NCBI GenBank assembly: GCA_023136725.1
Contig: JAGLQR010000072.1
Coordinates: forward strand, 1-7,871
Direction: 5' to 3'
DNA length: 7,871 nucleotides
From: Candidatus Aminicenantota bacterium
GTDB taxonomy: Bacteria; Acidobacteriota; Aminicenantia; UBA2199
Both the position numbers and the translations under genes were made by a program. The notes under the pieces are model-generated. The model had not been told where the DNA came from, ran no database searches, and saw nothing but the letters and a program-made list of their open reading frames with translations. Of the stretch, positions 1-5,162 are shown one piece after another. The stretch's first letter is position 1; the number at the start of each line of letters is the position of its first letter.

Positions 1-12
1 ACCTTTATCCAT
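1..12 (-). CDS. Start of an unidentified gene leaving the window (partial)
   Basis: Only the first four codons (Met-Asp-Lys-Gly) lie in the window, reading off the left edge. The call rests on the ribosome site: AGGAGG (plus-strand CCTCCT at 18–23) stands five bases before an ATG at 12–10, the best Shine-Dalgarno match in the window. The gene follows the P-loop ATPase gene on the same strand after 58 bp, so the two could be co-transcribed. The product cannot be told from four residues. Confidence 0.6.
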
Positions 13-17
13 GGTTT

Positions 18-23
18 CCTCCT
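18..23 (-). promoter_or_regulatory. Perfect Shine-Dalgarno for the partial left-edge gene
   Basis: The minus strand reads AGGAGG, five bases from the ATG at 12–10. This is the full anti-16S complement and is the reason for calling a gene start at the edge. Confidence 0.7.
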
Positions 24-45
24 GACTCGTATATCCATCCATTTA

Positions 46-68
46 TTAATACCTTGTTTTTGTATTAA
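46..68 (-). repeat. 7-bp inverted repeat after the P-loop ATPase gene
   Basis: TTAATAC (46–52) and GTATTAA (62–68) form perfect 7-bp arms around a 9-base loop, starting 2 bp beyond the stop of the P-loop gene. The stem is AT-rich and no U-tract follows it on the minus strand, so it is at best a weak terminator. It may instead stabilise the 3' end or be chance. Confidence 0.3.
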
Positions 69-70
69 GG

Positions 71-682
71 TCAAAGTTCAGGGAGTCTTTTGATAAGGAA
101 TTTATGACGATTCTCAATTGTATCTGATTTGACAAGTATGGGATCATATCCTAGAGAAATATATGTTTCATGAAGAAGCTGGAATAATCTTTCCTGATCT
201 GCCCTGTCCTCTGTCCTTACTCCATCCTGAATAAGCTCTAAAGGCTCAAATAAAAAAACTTTCCTGAACCTGAAACTCATCGCCGACCTTTTAACTTCAT
301 CGGGTACAGGTAGCCCTCCCAACTTCAGAAATGCAATGTTATCAGGGAGGGAGTAATCATGTATTATCAAATCTCCCGTATCAAGTCCAAGTGCATCGTG
401 GGTCATAAGATAAAAAAGGATATTCTGGGTTTCAACACTATATAAAACATCTTTTCTGAACGGGATTCCTCTCCTCTTTAAATCAACAATATAATCTCTG
501 CTTATATCCGGATTTATATTATAGCCTTCCTTTTGAAGACGTCTTAAAGATGTGGATTTCCCGGAGCTGGGAGCACCGGTTGCGAGGAACCAGTTTGTTT
601 CCATCCAGAGGGGATGATCATATAACCTGCTGAGCAATCTTTTATACTTATTCTCAAAGTCTTTTATAGATGTACCATTCAT
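71..682 (-). CDS. P-loop nucleotide-binding protein, AAA_28 / NadR-kinase type
   Basis: This is a cytoplasmic NTPase or small-molecule kinase of unknown substrate. Numbering from the ATG at 682 (203 residues), the Walker A loop GAPSSGKST is at residues 36–44. A strand ending in Asp (LIIHDYSLPDN, about 105–115) resembles the Walker B and substrate region of AAA_28 proteins. An arginine-rich lid follows (VRTEDR, about 155–160), then the family's C-terminal YxxLGY helix. The length fits a single-domain AAA_28 protein. An in-frame TTG at 691 would add three residues. Neither start has a clear ribosome site, so ATG is preferred. A TATAAT box at 713–708 fits a short leader to either start. NadR-like kinases, zeta-type kinases and AAA_28 proteins share these motifs. 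The fold is secure, the substrate is not, and no antitoxin partner is visible. Confidence 0.8.
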   Translation of the reverse strand: MNGTSIKDFENKYKRLLSRLYDHPLWMETNWFLATGAPSSGKSTSLRRLQKEGYNINPDISRDYIVDLKRRGIPFRKDVLYSVETQNILFYLMTHDALGLDTGDLIIHDYSLPDNIAFLKLGGLPVPDEVKRSAMSFRFRKVFLFEPLELIQDGVRTEDRADQERLFQLLHETYISLGYDPILVKSDTIENRHKFLIKRLPEL

Positions 683-707
683 AATATTCAATTAAGCTAC
701 TGAATTC

Positions 708-713
708 ATTATA
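708..713 (-). promoter_or_regulatory. Probable -10 box for the P-loop ATPase gene
   Basis: The minus strand reads a perfect TATAAT here, preceded by a long T-rich tract. No good -35 hexamer stands 16–18 bp upstream, so this would be a -10-dominated promoter. A start about seven bases on gives a leader of roughly 20 bases to the ATG at 682. Confidence 0.4.
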
Positions 714-762
714 CAAAAAATAAATAAAAAGTTTTTCATAGATCAGATAAAATTAATAAAAA

Positions 763-791
763 TTGAATATTTAATTATTTTTTGATAAACT
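763..791 (+). promoter_or_regulatory. Possible sigma-70 promoter for the M29 peptidase gene
   Basis: TTGAAT (763–768), 17 bp, then TAAACT (786–791), each matching four of six consensus bases. Transcription would begin near 798, just before the inverted repeat at 801–840, so the whole hairpin would lie at the 5' end of the mRNA. This region is very AT-rich, so weak promoter-like matches are expected by chance. Confidence 0.35.
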
Positions 792-800
792 TTATTTAAC

Positions 801-840
801 AGGATCCCGTTCATATCTATTGTTTATAGATATGAATCCT
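801..840 (+). repeat. Large inverted repeat in the leader of the M29 peptidase gene
   Basis: TTCATATCTAT (810–820) and ATAGATATGAA (826–836) are perfect 11-bp complementary arms around the 5-base loop TGTTT. Outer bases AGGA (801–804) and TCCT (837–840) could add four pairs across a one-sided bulge. The structure ends six bases before the AGGAG ribosome site at 846–850. It may be a 5' mRNA hairpin or a dimer-binding operator. No U-tract follows, so it is not a typical terminator. Confidence 0.7.
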
Positions 841-845
841 TTATC

Positions 846-850
846 AGGAG
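846..850 (+). promoter_or_regulatory. Ribosome site fixing the M29 peptidase start
   Basis: AGGAG with a 5-base gap to the ATG at 856. It decides against the two earlier in-frame starts (TTG 820, ATG 832), giving a 359-residue product. Confidence 0.75.
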
Positions 851-855
851 TAATA

Positions 856-1935
856 ATGGTTTTTGATATCAAGAATTTTCTAGAAAACATTTTTGCACCC
901 GGAAAAAATGAAACTCTTTCAATAATGATCGACACACCCCGGGATGAAGAACAGGACACATCAGAATGGAAAGAACGGAGACTGATGGCTGAAGAATGGC
1001 TTAAAAGAATAAGTTCAATTTCAGGGAAGTGGGGATTAAAAGTAAACCCCCTGGTCACCTATAAGGCAACACTCAACCATAATGCCAGGCTCCCGAATAA
1101 ATGTATGATGGGTACAAAGGAGACAAAAACCAAAGATGTGATAAAAAATTCTACAATTATTTTATCCATGCCCGAATACTCGGCAACCGCCCCTCTTTAC
1201 GAATATTCCAAATCTATGAAAAAACTTAGAGTAGGATCCATGCCGGGAGCACAGAAGTTCATGGAAAAGACCGGCCTTGCAGCAGATTACGGAGAGATAG
1301 CAGAAAAATGCAACTCTCTGATATCTATTCTGGAAAATGCTATAGGAGCTGAAGTCCTTTTTTCAACAGGGCACCAATGCTATTTTGATTTGACCAGGAA
1401 TAAATTTTACGGTGATGACGGAATGCTCCACCCAAAAACAGGTGGTACCGAGAAATCAACATCAAATCTCCCTGCCGGAGAAGTTTACACTGTCCCAAAT
1501 GAAGAATCCGGTAGTCTGACTAAAGGTAAACTTCCTTTCCCGGAAGGGAATGAAGTAGGCGTTTTTGTTATCAGTGAAAATAAGATCATAGAAGTGCAGG
1601 GAGATTCACCCGGGATTGAAGACCTTCGCAGCAAAATGGAACAGGACCCGGGATGGTGTAATGTGGCGGAATTTGCGATAGGAGTCAATAATAAAGCGAC
1701 AGTAACCGGAAACATTCTTCAGGATGAGAAAGCAGGTTTTCATTGGGCATTTGGACTGAGCGAGCATCTTGGCGGTATTACAAGTGAAGACAAATTTAAC
1801 TCACCGGAAAATGTGATCCACAGAGATTTTGTCTATGCAAAGGACAATGAAATCGAATGTTCACTACTCGAAATTATTTTCCCTGACAACTCCAGAAAGA
1901 TATTGATCAGAGCCGGCGAACTGGTAGATATTTAA
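856..1935 (+). CDS. M29-type metallopeptidase (aminopeptidase T/S-like)
   Basis: A cytoplasmic peptidase-like protein of the M29 (thermophilic aminopeptidase) superfamily, which uses two metal ions to remove N-terminal residues. All five metal-ligand positions are recognisable in order: Glu in NLPAGEVYT, Glu in NVAEFAIG, His in AGFHWAFG, and His plus Asp in VIHRDF. The N-terminal half carries the family's MPG segment (RVGSMPGAQKFM) followed by the DY pair (ADYGEI). At 359 residues it is slightly shorter than characterised M29 enzymes, which run to about 400. The start at 856 is chosen because AGGAG (846–850) lies five bases upstream. The in-frame TTG at 820 and ATG at 832 fall inside the leader inverted repeat and lack ribosome sites. 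There is no signal peptide. The gene diverges from the P-loop ATPase gene. The activity and substrate of this divergent branch are not established by the sequence. Confidence 0.82.
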   Translation: MVFDIKNFLENIFAPGKNETLSIMIDTPRDEEQDTSEWKERRLMAEEWLKRISSISGKWGLKVNPLVTYKATLNHNARLPNKCMMGTKETKTKDVIKNSTIILSMPEYSATAPLYEYSKSMKKLRVGSMPGAQKFMEKTGLAADYGEIAEKCNSLISILENAIGAEVLFSTGHQCYFDLTRNKFYGDDGMLHPKTGGTEKSTSNLPAGEVYTVPNEESGSLTKGKLPFPEGNEVGVFVISENKIIEVQGDSPGIEDLRSKMEQDPGWCNVAEFAIGVNNKATVTGNILQDEKAGFHWAFGLSEHLGGITSEDKFNSPENVIHRDFVYAKDNEIECSLLEIIFPDNSRKILIRAGELVDI

Positions 1936-1996
1936 AAAAACATATCCTCAGATTCCCGATCATTTTCTGAAATTTAATTCCTTCTATTTTTACATG

Positions 1997-2025
1997 TTGA
2001 CATCTTAAGGAAAACACAATATAAT
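1997..2025 (+). promoter_or_regulatory. Consensus sigma-70 promoter of the Rrf2 operon
   Basis: TTGACA (1997–2002), exactly 17 bp, then TATAAT (2020–2025): a full match to both hexamers at optimal spacing. The -10 box overlaps an upstream in-frame ATG at 2024, so transcripts starting near 2032 cannot use that codon. Such a strong core promoter in front of a repressor-family gene is what one expects if the repressor holds it off. The spacer holds the palindrome CTTAAG (2004–2009), and ATGTTGACAT over the -35 is a short dyad. Neither is a proven operator. Confidence 0.8.
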
Positions 2026-2050
2026 GTATTTGGGATATGTGGATGTCAAT

Positions 2051-2458
2051 ATGCTTAAAATATCAAAAACTTCAAAATATGCTTTGAGAGGAATTATTCA
2101 CCTTTCAAAAAAACGTGGATCCGGTTTTGTTAAGATCAATGAAATTTCAGAGCAAGAGAATATCCCTTTAAATTATTTAAGGAAGATCTTTCAAGTGTTA
2201 ATAACAAATAAGATAGTCCTTTCCAGTGTCGGGCCTAAAGGGGGAGTCAAACTTCCGGACCTTAAAATGGATATAAGCACTGCTGATATAATCAGGATAT
2301 TTGACGGAGAACCGGAAATTAATGAATGTACACTTTTCGGTACGACCGGGTGCCCGACGATAACCACCTGCCCTATTCATGATGAATGCTCTCACATGGG
2401 CATAAACTCCTGGACAAAGCTTGAGAATTTTAAAATAGATAGTTTCACACAACAATAA
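2051..2458 (+). CDS. Rrf2-family transcriptional regulator (IscR/NsrR-like)
   Basis: A 135-residue DNA-binding protein. The N-terminus MLKISKTSKYALRG is the standard opening of Rrf2 proteins. A winged helix follows (about residues 3–70), with the recognition-helix region IPLNYLRKIFQVL and the wing GPKGGVKL. The C-terminal part holds four cysteines, C93, C101, C107 and C113. Three at comparable positions bind an Fe–S cluster in IscR and NsrR, which lets these regulators respond to Fe–S status, NO or O2. The fourth is an extra candidate. The start at 2051 is chosen because the family consensus begins there and the promoter -10 overlaps the earlier ATG at 2024. Its ribosome site is weak (GGAT at 2041). 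It is the first gene of an operon and ends 13 bp before the DUF438 gene. Autoregulation is likely by analogy. Whether the signal is NO, O2 or cluster supply cannot be read from the sequence. Confidence 0.9.
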   Translation: MLKISKTSKYALRGIIHLSKKRGSGFVKINEISEQENIPLNYLRKIFQVLITNKIVLSSVGPKGGVKLPDLKMDISTADIIRIFDGEPEINECTLFGTTGCPTITTCPIHDECSHMGINSWTKLENFKIDSFTQQ

Positions 2459-2463
2459 AGGAG
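2458..2463 (+). promoter_or_regulatory. Shine-Dalgarno of the DUF438 gene, touching the Rrf2 stop
   Basis: AAGGAG begins on the last base of the Rrf2 gene's TAA and stands eight bases before the ATG at 2472. This supports translation from a shared transcript. Confidence 0.65.
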
Positions 2464-2471
2464 AATCTTAA

Positions 2472-3710
2472 ATGAGTGAATTAATAGATAATTCGACAAA
2501 AAGGAAAAAAAGGCTTAAAGAGCTTATCCTGAAACTTCATGATGGAGAGGCTCAGGAGAGCGTCAGAAAAGAACTTGAAGTGAGCCTTTCAAGTGTTCCA
2601 TATGGAGATGTTGTGGAAGTTGAGCAGGAGTTGATCGCAGAAGGGCTTCCCGAAGATGAGATCTTGAGGTTATGTGATGTCCATTCTGCAGTTTTAAAGG
2701 ATAAGATAGATTTATCGATGAGCAAGAAAGTCCCTGACGGGCATCCGGTTGACACAATATATTCCGAGAATAAGGCAATCCTCGAAGTTTGCCTGGAGAC
2801 GGAGAACAGACTCAATGAAATTGATACTGTAAAACCCGAAGAATTTGACAACTATGTTCTTAAGATCAAAGAACTATTTAACAAACTTATTGATACCGAA
2901 AAGCATTATCTGAAAAAAGAGTACCTCCTGTTCCCATTCCTGGAGAAGAAGGGGATCACGGGCCCCCCTAAGGTCATGTGGGGGAAACATGATGAGATAA
3001 GGGAATTGTTAAAAGGAAGTATTGAAATACTAAATGTACCTGATATCAGCAAAGACGATTTCAAGGTTAGCTCAGAGCTCGTATTATCTCCTGCGGTCAG
3101 AAATGTTTCAGAGATGATAACAAAGGAAGAACAGATCCTGATCCCGATGGCATTGGATAAACTGACAGATCTTGAATGGTGGCAGATATATAATGAATCG
3201 GATGAGATTGGATATTGCCTGATCGATCCTCAGCATGAATGGAAGCCTGAAGGAATAGATGTCACAGAGCAGAAGAAGAGCCGTATAAAAGACAATTCAG
3301 TACATCTGCCCAGCGGAAGTTTCACCTCAGAGGAGATCTTGAGTATTTTAAATACTGTACCATTTGATATGACTTTTGTTGACAAAGATGACAAAGTAAA
3401 ATATTTTTCGCAAAGTTCAGAGAGGATATTTCAGAGGAACAGATCGATATTGAACAGGGATGTAAGGTATTGTCATCCTCCGGGAAGTGTACATATTGTT
3501 GATAAGATACTTGATGATTTTAAAAGCGGAAAAAACAGCAGGGCTCCATTCTGGATAAGCATGGGAGATAAATTCATTCACATTGAATATTTTGCATTGA
3601 GGAATGATAAAGGGGAATATCTCGGAACCCTGGAAGTGTCACAGGATCTGTCTGAAAAAAGAAAACTTCAGGGAGAACAAAGAATATTATCATATGGGGA
3701 GGATAAATAA
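2472..3710 (+). CDS. DUF438–hemerythrin–PAS sensor protein
   Basis: A soluble 412-residue protein in three parts. Residues about 10–85 are the helical DUF438 domain, with its LCDVHSAVL motif. Residues about 90–240 are a hemerythrin-like HHE helical bundle that should bind a non-haem di-iron centre: candidate ligands are H91, E99, H145, E150, H173 and E220. The place where classical hemerythrins have a further His, before the KEEQILIP motif, holds Thr (MITKEE). Residues about 285–395 are a PAS domain with a CHPPGSVH motif (334–341). There is no kinase, cyclase or DNA-binding output domain and no membrane segment. Proteins of this architecture are usually unstudied. An O2, NO or redox sensor or scavenger role is inferred from the domains and from the Rrf2 gene upstream. 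The stop codon directly abuts the ATG of the next gene. Confidence 0.88.
   Translation: MSELIDNSTKRKKRLKELILKLHDGEAQESVRKELEVSLSSVPYGDVVEVEQELIAEGLPEDEILRLCDVHSAVLKDKIDLSMSKKVPDGHPVDTIYSENKAILEVCLETENRLNEIDTVKPEEFDNYVLKIKELFNKLIDTEKHYLKKEYLLFPFLEKKGITGPPKVMWGKHDEIRELLKGSIEILNVPDISKDDFKVSSELVLSPAVRNVSEMITKEEQILIPMALDKLTDLEWWQIYNESDEIGYCLIDPQHEWKPEGIDVTEQKKSRIKDNSVHLPSGSFTSEEILSILNTVPFDMTFVDKDDKVKYFSQSSERIFQRNRSILNRDVRYCHPPGSVHIVDKILDDFKSGKNSRAPFWISMGDKFIHIEYFALRNDKGEYLGTLEVSQDLSEKRKLQGEQRILSYGEDK
3696..3702 (+). promoter_or_regulatory. Strong ribosome site inside the end of the DUF438 gene
   Basis: GGGGAGG within the last codons of the DUF438 gene lies eight bases before the ATG at 3711. With zero bases between the two genes, this points to coupled translation. 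Confidence 0.65.
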
Positions 3711-4229
3711 ATGGAAAAAACCGTAATAACACCTAAGACAAAAATTTCCGATCTGCTCGACAGCTATCCGGAACTTGAAAAAACATTGTTGGATTATACT
3801 CCTGCATTTAAAAAACTTAAGAACCCGATACTCAGAAAAACTATCGTAAAAATCACAACACTTCAGCAGGCATCTGCAATTGCCAATGTTAAGGTTGAAG
3901 AACTTATTAATACTCTGAGAAAGGAAGTGGGTCAGGAAATGATCAGCAGCCAGGCTGATGCAGGTTATAATGAGAAAAAACCGGAATGGTTTGAAAATGA
4001 GAAGGTGACTACAAAATTTGATGCAAGGGAAATGCTGGAGGCGGGGGAACATCCGGTAAATCAGGTTATGTCAGACCTAAGAAGTATGAAAAAGGGGGAG
4101 ATCTACGAGCTGCAGGCCCCATTTCTGCCTGCGCCTCTTATTGATAAAGCGACAAGTATAAGTTTTGATCACTGGGTTGTAAAAAAAGGTGATAATGAAT
4201 TCATTATCTACTTTTCCAGCAAAGAGTGA
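3711..4229 (+). CDS. DUF1858–DUF2249 two-domain protein
   Basis: A small cytoplasmic protein (172 residues) of unknown biochemical role. Residues about 3–72 match DUF1858: a helical domain with the pattern of a short ITPKTKISDLLDSYPELE start, a PAFKKLKNP turn, then LQQASAIANVKVEELI. After a polar linker, residues about 102–170 match DUF2249, a small alpha/beta domain related to the SirA/TusA fold. It is recognised here by AREMLEAGEHP, the LRSMKKGEIYEL strand region and PLIDKATS, ending in the DHWVVKKGDNEFIIYF strands. The SirA-type CPxP cysteine motif is absent, so sulfur transfer through a cysteine is unlikely. In other genomes these domains sit near DUF438, hemerythrin and Rrf2/NsrR-like genes, as here, which suggests a partner role in nitrosative or redox stress (inference). 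It is the last gene of the operon, and its final 22 bp overlap the opposing gene. Confidence 0.85.
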   Translation: MEKTVITPKTKISDLLDSYPELEKTLLDYTPAFKKLKNPILRKTIVKITTLQQASAIANVKVEELINTLRKEVGQEMISSQADAGYNEKKPEWFENEKVTTKFDAREMLEAGEHPVNQVMSDLRSMKKGEIYELQAPFLPAPLIDKATSISFDHWVVKKGDNEFIIYFSSKE

Positions 4230-5023
4230 AAATTTAAATGATCAGGTGACACTATAATAGAGATATGTTCTATAATATCAAGTACAATCTCTTTTTGAAG
4301 ACTTAATATGTTCTCATATTTTCTTTCATAATTTCCAGACCAGAGATTATGTTTACTCTTTATATTTATGAGATGAATCGATATTCTAACAATCTCCTCC
4401 GATTGGGACACTGTCCCTTGAACAATGAAGTCGGCATTCAATTCTTCCGCCATTACAGACAGAGGTTTTCTCACATTTTTATAATTCATAATCGAAGTTC
4501 TTGATATTACCTTAAGACCTCTGATCCTGGCCAGCTCTGTTAAAACAGAATCGGTCAATCCATCTGTAAAATAATTGACTTTCTCTTTACCGTTTATATT
4601 TTCAAAAGGAAGAACGGCCAGAGTATGGAAATTTTTCTGTAAGTTTTTCAGTTCATCTCTCTTCTTAAAAAGGATATTGTAATTAAAGAAGGCAACAATT
4701 AGTAAAGACAATATTATCAGAGAAAAAATGTTCCATTTTTTAGTAAAAAATATTTCAACTTTTGAAATACCACTTTCCCCGGAGCTTTCCTTTTCTATAA
4801 CTAAAAATTTCTCCTTCATCCATTCATCAAGCTCTTCCTTGTATGCAAATACCCTTGCTTTAGGTGAATCCTCAAGGCGATGAATGGGGAGCCCTAATTC
4901 TTTTTCCCACTTCCGGCACGTTTTTTCCGATCTTTCGAGGTAGTTTGATATCTCTTTCCAGGAGTCCAGAAAAGTTTTTTCCGCAATAATGTCAATTTGA
5001 TGAAGATCTTTGTTTTCCTTCAA
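4208..5023 (-). CDS. Membrane-anchored HTH regulator with TolB/FlgO-like domain, no TPR
   Basis: A CadC-like one-component regulator of 271 residues. Residues about 20–72 form an excisionase/MerR-type helix-turn-helix (SWKEISNYLERSEKTCRKWE, then a VFAYKEELDEWM wing). Residues 99–118 are one hydrophobic membrane helix. Residues about 134–257 form the TolB-N/FlgO-like domain often joined to such regulators (LAVLPFEN, FTDGLTDSVLTEL, LKVISRTS, ADFIVQGTV). In relatives, long TPR repeats usually follow at this point. Here the protein ends about 14 residues later. The DNA-binding part would be cytoplasmic and the C-terminal domain outside the membrane. The start is a TTG at 5023, backed by GGGAGG (plus-strand 5028–5033) four bases upstream; no in-frame ATG occurs nearby. 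The gene lies 139 bp behind the VWFA-related gene with its own candidate promoter, and converges on the DUF1858–DUF2249 gene with a 22-bp overlap. Target genes are unknown. Confidence 0.83.
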   Translation of the reverse strand: MKENKDLHQIDIIAEKTFLDSWKEISNYLERSEKTCRKWEKELGLPIHRLEDSPKARVFAYKEELDEWMKEKFLVIEKESSGESGISKVEIFFTKKWNIFSLIILSLLIVAFFNYNILFKKRDELKNLQKNFHTLAVLPFENINGKEKVNYFTDGLTDSVLTELARIRGLKVISRTSIMNYKNVRKPLSVMAEELNADFIVQGTVSQSEEIVRISIHLINIKSKHNLWSGNYERKYENILSLQKEIVLDIIEHISIIVSPDHLNFHSLLEK

Positions 5024-5027
5024 CCGG

Positions 5028-5033
5028 CCTCCC
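5028..5033 (-). promoter_or_regulatory. Shine-Dalgarno supporting a TTG start
   Basis: The minus strand reads GGGAGG four bases before the TTG at 5023–5021. It justifies the non-ATG start of the membrane regulator; the ATG further upstream is out of frame and meets a stop after two codons. Confidence 0.6.
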
Positions 5034-5077
5034 GAATCAAGTCATAAAAGATCAACTAATACTTAAAAACTGTGCTC

Positions 5078-5106
5078 ATGCTAGATATTATAATTTATTT
5101 TGTCAA
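5078..5106 (-). promoter_or_regulatory. Candidate promoter of the membrane regulator gene
   Basis: On the minus strand TTGACA (5106–5101) is followed after 17 bp by TAGCAT (5083–5078), four of six -10 bases. A perfect TATAAT at 5092–5087 is also present but lies only 8 bp from the TTGACA, and its own -35 position is poor. One of the two is probably used; the start would fall about 30–60 bases before the TTG. Confidence 0.45.
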
Positions 5107-5162
5107 CTATAATAATGTACATCCCGGCAGGAGGAAGTCTATCAAACAAATGGAATCCGGAT

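Noticed and set aside
71..691. Zeta-type toxin identity for the P-loop protein
   Set aside because: The Walker A loop is compatible, but no antitoxin gene is adjacent and the Walker B, lid and C-terminal features fit the AAA_28/NadR-kinase group better.
820..855. Earlier TTG (820) or ATG (832) start for the M29 peptidase
   Set aside because: Both lie inside the leader inverted repeat and have no Shine-Dalgarno, whereas ATG 856 has AGGAG at ideal distance and still leaves the whole recognisable domain.
792..1058. Minus-strand 88-residue frame opposite the M29 peptidase start
   Set aside because: It runs antisense through a well-supported coding region, has no ribosome site and a low-complexity Ser-rich product; a shadow frame.
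1936..1996. Intrinsic terminator after the M29 peptidase gene
   Set aside because: Only a 5-bp TCAGA/TCTGA stem with a 13-base loop is visible and no T-run follows directly, so I do not call a terminator.
2024..2050. ATG at 2024 as the Rrf2 start
   Set aside because: It is covered by the promoter's -10 box and adds nine residues in front of the conserved family N-terminus. It remains possible only for read-through transcripts.
3690..4052. Minus-strand 120-residue frame opposite the DUF1858 domain
   Set aside because: The plus-strand frame has clear DUF1858 and DUF2249 matches and a strong ribosome site; the antisense product is Phe/Cys-rich and unrecognisable.
4244..4256. 13-base match to the core of the phage SP6 promoter (AGGTGACACTATA)
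   Set aside because: It lies within the coding end of the membrane regulator, where it encodes the family-typical VSPD region, and no phage genes are nearby. The +1 region of the SP6 consensus is not matched. Coincidence is the simplest reading.
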